Source: Acidicapsa acidisoli (GTDB taxonomy: Bacteria; Acidobacteriota; Terriglobia; Terriglobales; Acidobacteriaceae). Taken from it: DNA of 64,000 nucleotides. The position numbers were made by a program, and so were the translations under genes. The notes under the pieces are model-generated. The model saw only the letters and a program-made list of their open reading frames with translations. It ran no database searches and was not told where the DNA came from. The stretch covers positions 806,001-870,000 of the forward strand of contig NZ_JAGSYI010000003.1 in assembly GCF_025685625.1 (NCBI RefSeq), in the 5' to 3' direction. How positions within the stretch are numbered: position 1 is the stretch's first letter; each line of letters opens with the position of its first letter. Below, piece by piece: positions 42,274 to 50,897 of this stretch.

Positions 42274-43056
42274 CTACTTCCCGGTCCATGTTGCGGGGCG
42301 TTTGGCCAGGAACGCCGTAGTGCCTTCCGCTTTGTCTTGAGTCGCGCAGCATTGCCCAAAATGCCGGGCTTCCTCGGCCAGGCCGTCCTCAAGGGAACGA
42401 TCGAGGCCGGAGTCGACAGCCAGCAACGTTCGCTCGATCGCAATCGGGGCGTTGCCTGCAATTTCATTCGCCAGTTCTTCAGCGCGGGCCATCAACTTGT
42501 CTGACGGAAGCACTTCATCGACAAGGCCGATTCGCAAGGCCTCTGAGGCGGGAATAATCGCGCCGGTCAGCAGCAACTTCAAGGCTGCGCTTGGGCCGAC
42601 CAGGCGCGGCAGCCGTTGTGTGCCGCCGAAGCCGGCGATCACGCCCAGCTTCACTTCCGGTTGCCCGAGCTTTGCCGTCTCGCTCGCCAGCCGCAAGGTG
42701 CAGGCCATGGCCAGTTCGCAGCCACCGCCGAGCGCGAAGCCGTTGATGCAAGCGATCACCGGCTTACCCAGCGTCTCGATGCAACGGAACACTTCCTGGC
42801 CTCGTCGTGCATAGGCCCGTCCCGTCTCGGCGTCGAGACCGGCGAGTTCGGAAATATCCGCGCCAGCGACAAAGGCCCTTTCGCCTGCTCCGGTCAGCAG
42901 GATCACGCGGACCTCGGGGTCTGCTGCGGCATCTTCCAGCGCCGCGGAAAGCTCTTCCAACGTCGCAGCGTTGATTGCATTCAACACCTTTGGGCGATGG
43001 ATGGTGATCACCGCGAGGGGAGCACGTTTTTCGAGCAGAACATTTTCAAACTCCAT
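42274..43056 (-). CDS. Enoyl-CoA hydratase/isomerase (crotonase) family protein
   Basis: The 260-residue crotonase-fold enzyme has the oxyanion-hole region AFVAGADISEL and the GFALGGGCELAMAC block with Glu near residue 112. The second catalytic Glu is in GQPEVKLGVIAGFGGTQRLP. Both glutamates favour true enoyl-CoA hydratase activity, as in short-chain acyl-CoA metabolism. GAGGAG precedes the ATG. It lies 27 bases after nusB, an unusual but plausible operon partner. Confidence 0.88.
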   Translation of the reverse strand: MEFENVLLEKRAPLAVITIHRPKVLNAINAATLEELSAALEDAAADPEVRVILLTGAGERAFVAGADISELAGLDAETGRAYARRGQEVFRCIETLGKPVIACINGFALGGGCELAMACTLRLASETAKLGQPEVKLGVIAGFGGTQRLPRLVGPSAALKLLLTGAIIPASEALRIGLVDEVLPSDKLMARAEELANEIAGNAPIAIERTLLAVDSGLDRSLEDGLAEEARHFGQCCATQDKAEGTTAFLAKRPATWTGK

Positions 43057-43083
43057 GTCGGTCTCCTCATGAGATGCCGGGAA

Positions 43084-43506
43084 TCAGATCCGCTTGATGA
43101 GATCTTTGGCCATCGCATCCAATACGCCGTTCAGGAAGCTCACGGACTCCGGTGCGGAATATCGCCGCGCAATCTCAAGCGCCTCATTGATGACGATTGG
43201 GAAGGGAGTGCCTTTGAAGCCGAGCATTTCGGCAGCAGCCAGCCGGAGAACATTCCTGTCCACCCCTGGCATTCGCTCAAGACGCCAATTGACGAGGTGC
43301 TGCACGATGAGCGCATCAATCTCGTCAGAGCGCACGGTGGCCATGCGGTAGAGGTCTTCGGCGAAGCTGCGCACCTCAGCATCCGACTCTTCGCGAGCCA
43401 GCCAGAAGGTTTTGCGCACCTGCTCGGGCGTCTGCTTGCCGAGGTCGCCCTGGAAGAGCATCTGCATCGCCAGTTCGCGGGACTTGCGCCGCGTTCCGGT
43501 TGTCAT
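43084..43506 (-). CDS. nusB: Transcription antitermination factor NusB
   Basis: NusB is an all-helical RNA-binding factor that, with NusE, promotes antitermination of rRNA operons. The 140-residue protein shows the family's TRRKSRELAMQMLFQ start, VNWRLERMPGVDRNVLRLAAAEM in the middle and PFPIVINEALEIARRY followed by FLNGVLDAM near the end. It overlaps ribH by four bases, the conserved ribH-nusB arrangement. Confidence 0.95.
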   Translation of the reverse strand: MTTGTRRKSRELAMQMLFQGDLGKQTPEQVRKTFWLAREESDAEVRSFAEDLYRMATVRSDEIDALIVQHLVNWRLERMPGVDRNVLRLAAAEMLGFKGTPFPIVINEALEIARRYSAPESVSFLNGVLDAMAKDLIKRI

Positions 43507-44399
43507 GCACCCTCGCTGTTTTCGCGGTCCACGAGCTTGCGATGCAAAGAGACCATCTCGATGGCCGCGATGGCCGCTTCAAAGCCCTTGTTGCCGGCTT
43601 TTACGCCGGCGCGGTTGAGGGCCTGTTCGAGGGTTTCGCAGGTGAGTACACCAAAGGCGTGAGGGATGCCGGTTTCCTGTTGCGACTGACCGATTCCCCG
43701 CGCGACTTCGTTATAGATCGCCTCATAGTGCGCGGTTTCGCCGCGGATCAGGCAACCGAGGGTAATGATCGCGTCGACGGAGCCGGGGCCTCCAAAGGTG
43801 GGTGACCGATCGGCGATGGTTCGGGCTGCGGCTGCAACCTCCCATGCGCCCGGCACGCGCACGATTTCGATGTCCCGGCGCGCCGCTCCGCTGCGCAAAA
43901 GGGCGTCGAGAGCACCGTCAAGAAGCCGGTCGGTGATGACCGCGTTCCAGCGTGCTGCGACGATGGCAAAACGCATCCCTTCGGCGGATAGGTCGCCCTC
44001 GACGGCAATCGGCTTGCCGCGGAGCGGGTCAGCCCACTCCCAGAAGGCGAAGACGTGGCCTGAGACGGGTTCCGCAGTGAAGATACGGGATTTCCAATCC
44101 GTCTCAGCGACCGGCGAAATGTGTCCGGCTGTCTCTTCGCCCTGGCCGCGAAACCACATGATCGCGGCTTCGCGGACTGCGTCTAACTGCGTTACTTCTA
44201 TGAGAACGTCGGTAACCGAGGGCATCGTGCCGTCTACAATTTCGAGATTTCCCAGTGGCGCGAGAAAGGACGCGCCGCGGCTGGAGTCTTCGTTCCAACC
44301 GCTTCCGGGAGTAAAGCCCAGGACAGAAAAAAAGCTCGCCAACCGTTCGTAGGTGTTGGCTGTTGCCGCTGGGCGCAAAATGGAAATGCCCTTAATCAT
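43503..44399 (-). CDS. ribH: 6,7-dimethyl-8-ribityllumazine synthase with an N-terminal VOC/glyoxalase-like domain
   Basis: RibH performs the penultimate step of riboflavin synthesis. Residues ~130-290 of 298 are a complete lumazine synthase, with the aryl-binding Trp151 in ARWNAV, VPGAWE, TLGCLIRGETAHYE with catalytic His224, FGVLT and NKGFEAAIAAIEM. Residues ~1-121 are an extra domain with glyoxalase/VOC character: ISILRPAATANTYERLASFF, SVLGFTPG, VLIEVTQLDAVREA and GHVFAFWEWADP. No start codon lies between the domains, so they are made as one chain. Standalone RibH is about 155 residues. It is coupled to nusB by a four-base overlap. Confidence 0.88.
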   Translation of the reverse strand: MIKGISILRPAATANTYERLASFFSVLGFTPGSGWNEDSSRGASFLAPLGNLEIVDGTMPSVTDVLIEVTQLDAVREAAIMWFRGQGEETAGHISPVAETDWKSRIFTAEPVSGHVFAFWEWADPLRGKPIAVEGDLSAEGMRFAIVAARWNAVITDRLLDGALDALLRSGAARRDIEIVRVPGAWEVAAAARTIADRSPTFGGPGSVDAIITLGCLIRGETAHYEAIYNEVARGIGQSQQETGIPHAFGVLTCETLEQALNRAGVKAGNKGFEAAIAAIEMVSLHRKLVDRENSEGA

Positions 44400-44479
44400 A
44401 GTTCCGATTCTATCTCGCCTGATTGGCGTGGCTGCGGAGATACGGCAGAGCTTGCGGTGGGTTTCGTGGCGCAACGAGA

Positions 44480-44518
44480 AGCCCGCTGCGCGGCAAATTG
44501 CGTTTGCGCGAGCGGGCT
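44480..44518. terminator. Hairpin between ribH and the Ig-like lipoprotein gene
   Basis: AGCCCGCT (44480-44487) and AGCGGGCT (44511-44518) form an eight-base stem enclosing a further GCGC-rich inner pairing. Flanking T tracts are short on both strands (TTTCCC plus, TTCTCGTT minus). It probably ends the minus-strand lipoprotein transcript. Confidence 0.45.
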
Positions 44519-44545
44519 TTCCCTTGCAATGGAGCGAGTGTTGGT

Positions 44546-46948
44546 TTAGGTTGTGGGGCGCGGCTTCACGGCAATAAAGGTTGCCGGAACGGGCTGACCG
44601 ACTGTGCAGGGGTTGGTTGTAACCGGGTTGCCCTCCGTGCAGGTCAGTCCGGGGTTAATCTGCTGGGTATCCAGCAAGGAGCCCACATTGATGTAGTGAA
44701 CCAGATCGTCTCCTGCGGTCGAGATGAAGAACATCGTGTCGTCGAGGCTGAAGGCTCCGGTTAATGGCGCAGTCGCAGGAGTCGTGGTTCCGGAAGGCTC
44801 GACAAATGTGACTTGTCCGACCGTTCCCAGGGTTCCGTTGGTGGTGGGTTGATAGTACGGCAAGGTAGCCGCAGCCGTGGCGCCGGTGGTCGGGGTATAC
44901 GTTACAAATGCCAGATTGGAAGCCGGGGAGGCCACGACCTGGTTGATCGCGGAGGCGGTGAAGCCCAGCGCGCCTGAAGGAGTCGTTAAGGCCTGGGTTA
45001 CCGGCGAAGCGGTAATAGATGTGCTGCTGCCATTAGTGGCTCTCGGGCAGGCTCCGTTGAGCAGGCTGTTGGCGAAGTTTACGTTGATGTCAGACAGGGT
45101 CGGAGAGGTTCCCCCGTCCAAACCGACGCCGAGGATATGTCGCCCGTCCGTGGTGGCGGCCAGAACATCGGTCCACGGCAGTTGTCCTGCGGGGATCTCG
45201 GGATATGCCTGCTGAATTGTGTTGGTTGAGCTCAATTGTGGGCACCATCCGTAGGCGACCGTCGGATCACCGCTCAGGAACGAAGCAACCCCCGGAATTG
45301 CAACAGCGAGGCTGCTTGCGGGAGTCGTCTGAGGAACTGGTTCGCCGGTGGTGAGGGGATAGGTGGTCCACCCTGTATTGACGTTGTAGACGAAGAGAGT
45401 CGGAACCTTGGTGCCGCTGGCGTTGGTGATATAGCCCGTAATATAGAGCGTCTTGGAATCCGGGGTCCACTGAGCTGCTGTTCCGACGCCGCTGTAGGTC
45501 GAGTAGGTCGCAGCGCTCGGTGCATACACATAGAAGACCTGGCGGATCGGGTCGTTGATCAGGATGGTCTGGTTGTTGGGAGCGGCCGCGAGAACGACGC
45601 CCGGCACGTTCGGATCTTCCTTGGTCAGTGCGTTGCTCGCTGTAGCGTAGATCATGAGTTCGTGAGCGGTGCCGAAGTAGAGGTTCGTTCCCGTCTGGTC
45701 CATAACCATGGAGTTCGGGAAGTACGGCATTTTGACCGTTGAACCGAGTGTTCCGCTGACCAATTCGATTGGGACGAAGTTTTGCGAATATGGACTCGCA
45801 AGCCAGATGTAATCGCTGGCCTGGCCGGGCGTGTTGATCGTCACCGGATTACTGGTGATCGATGTGCCGGTCAGGTTAATACCCACCTTGTCGATAGGGG
45901 ACGGATTGCAGGTGGTTGGCTGGCAGACTGCGTAAACCGAGGCTTCGCCCGCAAAATTGGCCGTGATGGCGCCGCCGGTACCCACGGTGATGTCGAGAGG
46001 ATTGGTCGATTGATAATCGAGCGTCAGTCCCTGGATGGTGTTGCCGTTGGTATCGGTAATAGTGGTCACCAGGTTTTGCGTGACTCCCTGGGTGACGGTG
46101 CCGGTGGTGGCGCCGTTGAGCGTCACGTTGATATTAGCCGGCGGGCAGGTGGAGAAGTATCCGGCTGACGATCCGGAGCCCGCCACCGATGCGGTGATGT
46201 AGGTGGTGCCTGGGAGGACGGCGGTGATGACGCCGGTCTCATTGATGGTCGCGATCGTGGAATTCTGCGAGGTATAGCTCAGGTTACCGATCGCCGTCGA
46301 GCAGCTTGGAACAGAGGTAGAGTTTGGCGCGCACAAAAGAGTCTGTGTGCCATTCAATGTGTAATAGGCCTGAGAATCCAGTTGCGCGGTCTGGGTCTGT
46401 GACAGGCATCCATTGATCGTCTGCGTGGGGTTGCCTACCGGCTCCAGCACAAGAGAAACGGCTGTCACCTGAGGATGCGTGTATACCGTGACCTGATTCG
46501 ATGTGATACCGGAGCCGGTTGCCGTTACGAATGCTGTACCGTAGGGCGATCCGCCGGTGGACGGAAGCGGGGACGGATAATTGCAGATCGTATAGTTGGG
46601 AATGCCGCCGCCGCTGTTCCGGTTCCAAGTGCCAGCGCAGAGGTTTCCCGAGGGCGAAACGTCCACGATCTGATTGTTCGTTGTGCCATAGGTGTAGGCG
46701 CTGACGCTCGCCGTGTTTCCTTTGCAGGTCTTGGCGGTCGGCGAGGCCAACTGCTGTGTTTGGCCGTAGGCCAGAGAGATTCCTGTCGTCTGGGGCTGAA
46801 GAGTGACGGTCGCCACCGAGGTCAGCTTCAGTCCATACCCTTCGCCATTGCAGTAATTTCCGGCGGGATTGCGCGTGCAACCGGAGATCGAAATGCCGGC
46901 CGGAATTGCCAGGCACAGCAGAAAAACAAGCGTCAGCAACCGCTGCAT
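44546..46948 (-). CDS. Large lipoprotein with bacterial Ig-like repeats and a propeller-like C-terminal half
   Basis: The 800-residue exported protein has a lipobox, ISISGC, with lipidated Cys24, after a strong GGGGAGG site and ATG. The N-terminal half holds Big2-like Ig modules (ISLAYGQTQQLASPTA; NSTIATINETGVITAVLPGT, TTYITASVAGSG; GTGGAITANFAGEASVYAVC) with several Cys. The C-terminal half has SMVMDQTGTNLYFG, QWTPDSKTLYITGY and ATTDGRHILGVG motifs like a YncE/lactonase-type seven-bladed propeller. Surface adhesion or polymer binding is plausible; there is no catalytic evidence. Confidence 0.8.
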   Translation of the reverse strand: MQRLLTLVFLLCLAIPAGISISGCTRNPAGNYCNGEGYGLKLTSVATVTLQPQTTGISLAYGQTQQLASPTAKTCKGNTASVSAYTYGTTNNQIVDVSPSGNLCAGTWNRNSGGGIPNYTICNYPSPLPSTGGSPYGTAFVTATGSGITSNQVTVYTHPQVTAVSLVLEPVGNPTQTINGCLSQTQTAQLDSQAYYTLNGTQTLLCAPNSTSVPSCSTAIGNLSYTSQNSTIATINETGVITAVLPGTTYITASVAGSGSSAGYFSTCPPANINVTLNGATTGTVTQGVTQNLVTTITDTNGNTIQGLTLDYQSTNPLDITVGTGGAITANFAGEASVYAVCQPTTCNPSPIDKVGINLTGTSITSNPVTINTPGQASDYIWLASPYSQNFVPIELVSGTLGSTVKMPYFPNSMVMDQTGTNLYFGTAHELMIYATASNALTKEDPNVPGVVLAAAPNNQTILINDPIRQVFYVYAPSAATYSTYSGVGTAAQWTPDSKTLYITGYITNASGTKVPTLFVYNVNTGWTTYPLTTGEPVPQTTPASSLAVAIPGVASFLSGDPTVAYGWCPQLSSTNTIQQAYPEIPAGQLPWTDVLAATTDGRHILGVGLDGGTSPTLSDINVNFANSLLNGACPRATNGSSTSITASPVTQALTTPSGALGFTASAINQVVASPASNLAFVTYTPTTGATAAATLPYYQPTTNGTLGTVGQVTFVEPSGTTTPATAPLTGAFSLDDTMFFISTAGDDLVHYINVGSLLDTQQINPGLTCTEGNPVTTNPCTVGQPVPATFIAVKPRPTT

Positions 46949-47230
46949 GAAACCTCCCCGTTCCACCTTCGAAGCAGCAGAACGGTCAATCACAACGTCT
47001 AGAATCCGAAAGGAATCCGAATGAAAAGTGTATCAGGACGCGGCTGCCCTTCGCTTGGGGAAGAAGCAGTCGCCTGGAACACATGCCTGATGGACGAATT
47101 GCAGGGCGAAACGAAAGCCGAGTGGGAACTATGGGTATCGGACGCTTCAGTTCTCCAGAGAAAGTAATTTCTGGCGATTGTGCGATGCCTGACATGGAAC
47201 TCGTGAGACACCCCTTCCGCCGTTCCCTGC

Positions 47231-47271
47231 ATCGCAGTATCCAGATTGGAGTATCAAATCGCAGTATCCAG
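47231..47271. repeat. Short direct repeat upstream of the AAA+ fragment gene
   Basis: ATCGCAGTATCCAG occurs at 47231-47244 and again at 47258-47271, with a partial GGAGTATC between. The second copy abuts the GGAGAG ribosome-binding site. It could be a tandem duplication or a paired regulator site. Confidence 0.5.
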
Positions 47272-47280
47272 GAGAGCACG

Positions 47281-47496
47281 ATGACCAATCCCCTTGCACC
47301 AAATCCGGAGACGGGTATCGACAGCCCCGAAATCCACAAGCATCAGGTCCCAATCGTGAATATCGACGACACAGACCAGAAGACTTTGGAACATGAGCCG
47401 CCAGAGAAGATGGAAGAAGACCTTCTCATATTCGATGAAGCGGATGCGCTCTTCGGCAAACGTGGTGGGGTCAAAGATAGTCATCACCGGTATTGA
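47281..47496 (+). CDS. Truncated AAA+ ATPase fragment (Walker B region only)
   Basis: The 71-residue frame begins MTNPLAPNPETGIDSPEIHK and ends in EEDLLIFDEADALFGKRGGV followed by KDSHHRY. This matches the Walker B block (LLFFDEADALFGKRSEVKDSHDRY) of the AAA+ ATPases associated with contractile injection systems and related loci. The Walker A, sensor and lid parts are absent. GGAGAG precedes the ATG, so it may still be translated. It is probably a relic joined to an unrelated N terminus, and function is unlikely. Confidence 0.55.
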   Translation: MTNPLAPNPETGIDSPEIHKHQVPIVNIDDTDQKTLEHEPPEKMEEDLLIFDEADALFGKRGGVKDSHHRY

Positions 47497-47552
47497 ACTG
47501 AACGAAAAGCCGCCGAATTCATTTCCTGCATCCCACCTGCCAGGAGAACAGG

Positions 47553-47864
47553 ATGACCACGAATCTCTTCGCTCCCGATCCCCTCGATTCTCTGGCCTAT
47601 ATTGATGGCCCTCCGGTTCTTGAACCCGACTACAACGAGCCTGTCAAAGACCCGAGGAGCGACCCGGGGAGCGACCCGGACAGTGGAGAACTGCCGGAAG
47701 ATGAACCGGAGGACGAAATGCCGGAGGAAGATCCTGACGACGAACCGCTCGCCGAGGAGGATGACGCAGTGCTCGGAGAGCCCATAGGAGAAAGGGATGT
47801 CGAGATGGATGACGAGATATTTCGTCAACGTCATGCCGACGCGGAAGCAGGTCTAGCACAATAG
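47553..47864 (+). CDS. Highly acidic low-complexity protein
   Basis: The 103-residue protein is dominated by Asp, Glu and Pro (DPGSDPDSGELPEDEPEDEM and following) and has no fold I recognise. AGGAGAACAGG precedes the ATG. Its opening (MTTNLFAPDPLDSLAYIDG) faintly echoes that of the preceding fragment (MTNPLAPNPETGIDSPE), so both may come from one duplicated start region. Cation binding or an antirestriction-like DNA mimic are possibilities without further evidence. Confidence 0.55.
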   Translation: MTTNLFAPDPLDSLAYIDGPPVLEPDYNEPVKDPRSDPGSDPDSGELPEDEPEDEMPEEDPDDEPLAEEDDAVLGEPIGERDVEMDDEIFRQRHADAEAGLAQ

Positions 47865-47973
47865 AATTGAAAGACCGTCTGCGCCGTCCATGGTGCGACA
47901 GGCGGCCTTTCCCCGACACTTACCTCCACCCGTGGGTTTTTCTCCATTCCTCATCGTTCAGCAACACAGCGGG

Positions 47974-50094
47974 CTACTCGCCTGCCGGCATGTACTTGGC
48001 GAACCAGTTGAGTGTTCTCACCAGGACATCGGTGCGATGGTCCGGATTCGCGAAGCCATGGCCCTCATTGGGATACACGACGAGTTGCGTCGGAACGTGC
48101 TCATCGCGCAAGGCATGCCAGAACTCGAAGGACTGGGGCGCGGGACATTCGCCGTCGCGGTCGCCGACCACGGCAAGCGTGGGGGTGCGCACCTTGTCGA
48201 TGAAGTCGATTGCCGAGCTTTTGGCGTATACGGCTGGGTCTTTGTATACGGAGGCTCCAAAGTAGGGCGTCATCCATTGGTCGATTGAGTTTTCGCCGTA
48301 GTAGCTCTTCCAGTCGGAGATACCTGCCCCGGCAACCGCCGCTTTGAACCGCTGCGTCTGCGTTACTGCGAACATGGTCATAAATCCGCCATAGCTCCAG
48401 CCGGTGAGGCCTACGCGATGCGGATCGACTGCGGGAATCTTTGTTGTGACTGCATCGACGCCGGCGAGAATGTCGCGCAGGTCGCCGTAACCGAAGTCCT
48501 TACGGTTGGCGGCGGTGAAGGCCTCGCCCTGGCCGTAGCTGCCGCGCGGATTCGGCTCGAGCACAAAGTAGTCCATCGCCGAAAAAGCCGGTGCGCTCAG
48601 GCTGCCGCGCCCACCCCAGGACGATCCGGCCGCCGCCGCCGGTCCGCCGTGCACGAGCACGATCAGGCCGTATTTCTTTGCCGGATCGAAGTGCGCCGGA
48701 TACAGGAGCCACCCCTGAACGTCGAATCCCTCATTCTTCCAAGTGAGCGATTCAGCTTTTCCCCAGGTTGGCTGGATTCCGTCGTTGACGTGGGTCAGTT
48801 GATGGAGTTCGGCGAGGGAGGTGGCCGCCTGGCCGGTCTTTGCGGCGTAGACCTCGGCAGGGTGATCAAGGGAGTTTGCCGTGAAGACGAAGGTCGAGCG
48901 GTCTTTGGTTGCGGAGAGGCTCATCATCATTCGCCCATCCCCGACCGACGCTGGAATGCTGAAGACCGGTTGGGACGCGATGGCTTCGCCGCCAGAGCCG
49001 GGAACCTGAAGCGAGACAAGCTGGCTGTTGCCTGCCGACTGTTCGCTGACAAACAACGAGGAGTCACCCCAGGCAATCCAGGCGGCGCTGGTCTTGCGGT
49101 CCGGCGTCAGATTTCTGGGCTCTCCACCATTGGAGGGGATCAGCCAGACATCGCCGCCGGTCGATCCTTGATCGCTCATGAGGCCGCCGATGAAGGCAAT
49201 CGACTGCCCGTCGGGCGACCAGCGGGGAACGGCAATCTGCAGTCCGTGCAGCGCGCCAGTGGACTCGGAGGGAGCGAAGATTGACTTCGGCTCCGCGTCC
49301 AGAGCCTGGGTGTAGAGCTTAGCTACCCACCAATTGTTTTCGCCCGGCGGATCGGCCGCGACGTATGCGAGCGATTTTGAGTCCGGGGACCAGTCGAATT
49401 CATAGACATGCAGTTTCGCGGGGGTCGCGAAGGTGGGCGCGGCTGACTTGTGTTCGTTTGCATCCACGAGACCGACCCGCTGGATTTCTATGCCATCCTC
49501 GCCAATCACGCCTGCCCATGGCTTCATTGCAGCCAAGGCGCCTGCGGCACGGGTGGCTCCCTCGACGTAGAGGAATGCTATCCGGGAGCCATCCGGCGAA
49601 AACTCCGGATAGCCCACTTCGCCTTTGGCCTCGGTCAGGCGCTGAATCTCAATCTTTGGCTTGCCGCCGGTCAAATCTCCGCTGATTGCCGCCACGAAGA
49701 CATCTTGCTGGCCGTCGCTCTGGCAATCGCTCAAGAAAGCCAGCCGCCGCGAATCCGCGGCCCAGGCAGGATCGGTGTCGCCGCATGGTGCACCCTCCTT
49801 CTTAGCGGCAGTAATCCGCGTGGTCCTAGCGGGGTCGCTGAATGGAGCAAGCACCAGTTCCGAGCCGGTTTTGCTGCGGCGAACGTATGCCAGCAGAGCG
49901 CCATCGGGCGAGATGGCCACGGGGCCGAGGCCATGGCTGCGGCCCAGACCTTTCAGAACTTCCTCGACCTGCGCCCTGGCTGCCCCATTCTGGGCCGGTA
50001 AGCGCAAGGGAAATCCTGCGGCAAGAATCGCAAACGAAGCAAAGGCGCACACCAAAGTACGCCGCGTGAAAGAGCGGTTCAGCATTCCAGACAT
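47974..50094 (-). CDS. Exported S9 prolyl-oligopeptidase-family peptidase
   Basis: The 706-residue protein has an N-terminal signal segment (ASFAILAAGFPLRLPAQ), a beta-propeller gate with TolB-like blades (PVAISPDGALLAYV, PEFSPDGSRIAFLY, PRWSPDGQSIAFIG) and an alpha/beta-hydrolase domain. The triad is Ser567 in GWSYGG, Asp near 645-647 in GDRDGE and His679 in NEGHGF. This is the dipeptidyl-/acylaminoacyl-peptidase layout. It probably degrades peptides in the periplasm. The second Met (50085) is a possible start. Confidence 0.9.
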   Translation of the reverse strand: MSGMLNRSFTRRTLVCAFASFAILAAGFPLRLPAQNGAARAQVEEVLKGLGRSHGLGPVAISPDGALLAYVRRSKTGSELVLAPFSDPARTTRITAAKKEGAPCGDTDPAWAADSRRLAFLSDCQSDGQQDVFVAAISGDLTGGKPKIEIQRLTEAKGEVGYPEFSPDGSRIAFLYVEGATRAAGALAAMKPWAGVIGEDGIEIQRVGLVDANEHKSAAPTFATPAKLHVYEFDWSPDSKSLAYVAADPPGENNWWVAKLYTQALDAEPKSIFAPSESTGALHGLQIAVPRWSPDGQSIAFIGGLMSDQGSTGGDVWLIPSNGGEPRNLTPDRKTSAAWIAWGDSSLFVSEQSAGNSQLVSLQVPGSGGEAIASQPVFSIPASVGDGRMMMSLSATKDRSTFVFTANSLDHPAEVYAAKTGQAATSLAELHQLTHVNDGIQPTWGKAESLTWKNEGFDVQGWLLYPAHFDPAKKYGLIVLVHGGPAAAAGSSWGGRGSLSAPAFSAMDYFVLEPNPRGSYGQGEAFTAANRKDFGYGDLRDILAGVDAVTTKIPAVDPHRVGLTGWSYGGFMTMFAVTQTQRFKAAVAGAGISDWKSYYGENSIDQWMTPYFGASVYKDPAVYAKSSAIDFIDKVRTPTLAVVGDRDGECPAPQSFEFWHALRDEHVPTQLVVYPNEGHGFANPDHRTDVLVRTLNWFAKYMPAGE

Positions 50095-50161
50095 AGCGAA
50101 ATGCTAACAGCCGGCGTTGGGATTTTGTCTTATTGTCCCGAGGAGTTGATTTGCTCGGCCA

Positions 50162-50770
50162 CTAAGCCGGTGGAGGACCTTGTTGGCGGTCTCTGGCTGA
50201 GGTCTGAGCTAGGGTCTGGTCGAGACTGTTCATGAATTCCTGTCTGCTGGGCTGAATTCCACCGGACAAGACCTGCTCCACCTGAGCGTCCCTCTTCCGT
50301 TCGTTCAATTCCAGGACGAAGCCCAGAATCACGCCTACGGAAACGAAGCCGCCGAGACACAAATAGAGCATCACTCCCCGCTGATCGCGGTCGACTTTGT
50401 CCCGAAATTCCATCAGGCTATTCGTTTTTGGGTCCTGCGGATCGAAATATACGATGGATTGAAATGCTGGCTGGCCGCTGCTATAGGCGGATCGCATTGC
50501 CTGCTCGATTGCATCCGGGGTGCAAACTCCACGCCCGTTATAGATCGAGCCATTGGCTATGAAAGAGTACGAACAGGCGGCGCCTCTTTGAGAGCGGGAG
50601 GAAACTCCCAGGGAGTTCTCCTCGATCGTTCCGTGGGCGACCGCTGTTTGCTCCCTATCCGCGACGGCTGAATCATTGTGGGATTGAACGACTCGCATGG
50701 CTCCGCGAGTAAGCGATAGAACCGCGCACAGAATCAATGCGGCGTTGGCGGCGTTTCGGCCTCGGCTCAT
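50162..50770 (-). CDS. Membrane protein, DUF3592-like
   Basis: About 202 residues with an N-terminal span (AANAALILCAVLSLTRGAM), a small extracytoplasmic beta domain (ACSYSFIANGSIYNGRGVCT, FQSIVYFDPQDPKTNSL) and a second span (VMLYLCLGGFVSVGVILGFVL), then a polar tail. The layout of two spans around a YxxxG...YdPxdPxxs beta domain is that of DUF3592 proteins of unknown function. I use the ATG at 50770; a TTG at 50788 is also possible. Confidence 0.6.
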   Translation of the reverse strand: MSRGRNAANAALILCAVLSLTRGAMRVVQSHNDSAVADREQTAVAHGTIEENSLGVSSRSQRGAACSYSFIANGSIYNGRGVCTPDAIEQAMRSAYSSGQPAFQSIVYFDPQDPKTNSLMEFRDKVDRDQRGVMLYLCLGGFVSVGVILGFVLELNERKRDAQVEQVLSGGIQPSRQEFMNSLDQTLAQTSARDRQQGPPPA

Positions 50771-50897
50771 ACGTGCTCGCAATCTCAATGCAATGGATAT
50801 TGGGACGAAGTATATAGAGAGTTGCGCAGTTCAATTCTGCAACTTTCCGGCCACCTCTTCGATTTCGCCGGCTGACTTCGGTGTGCGAGAAGATCAA

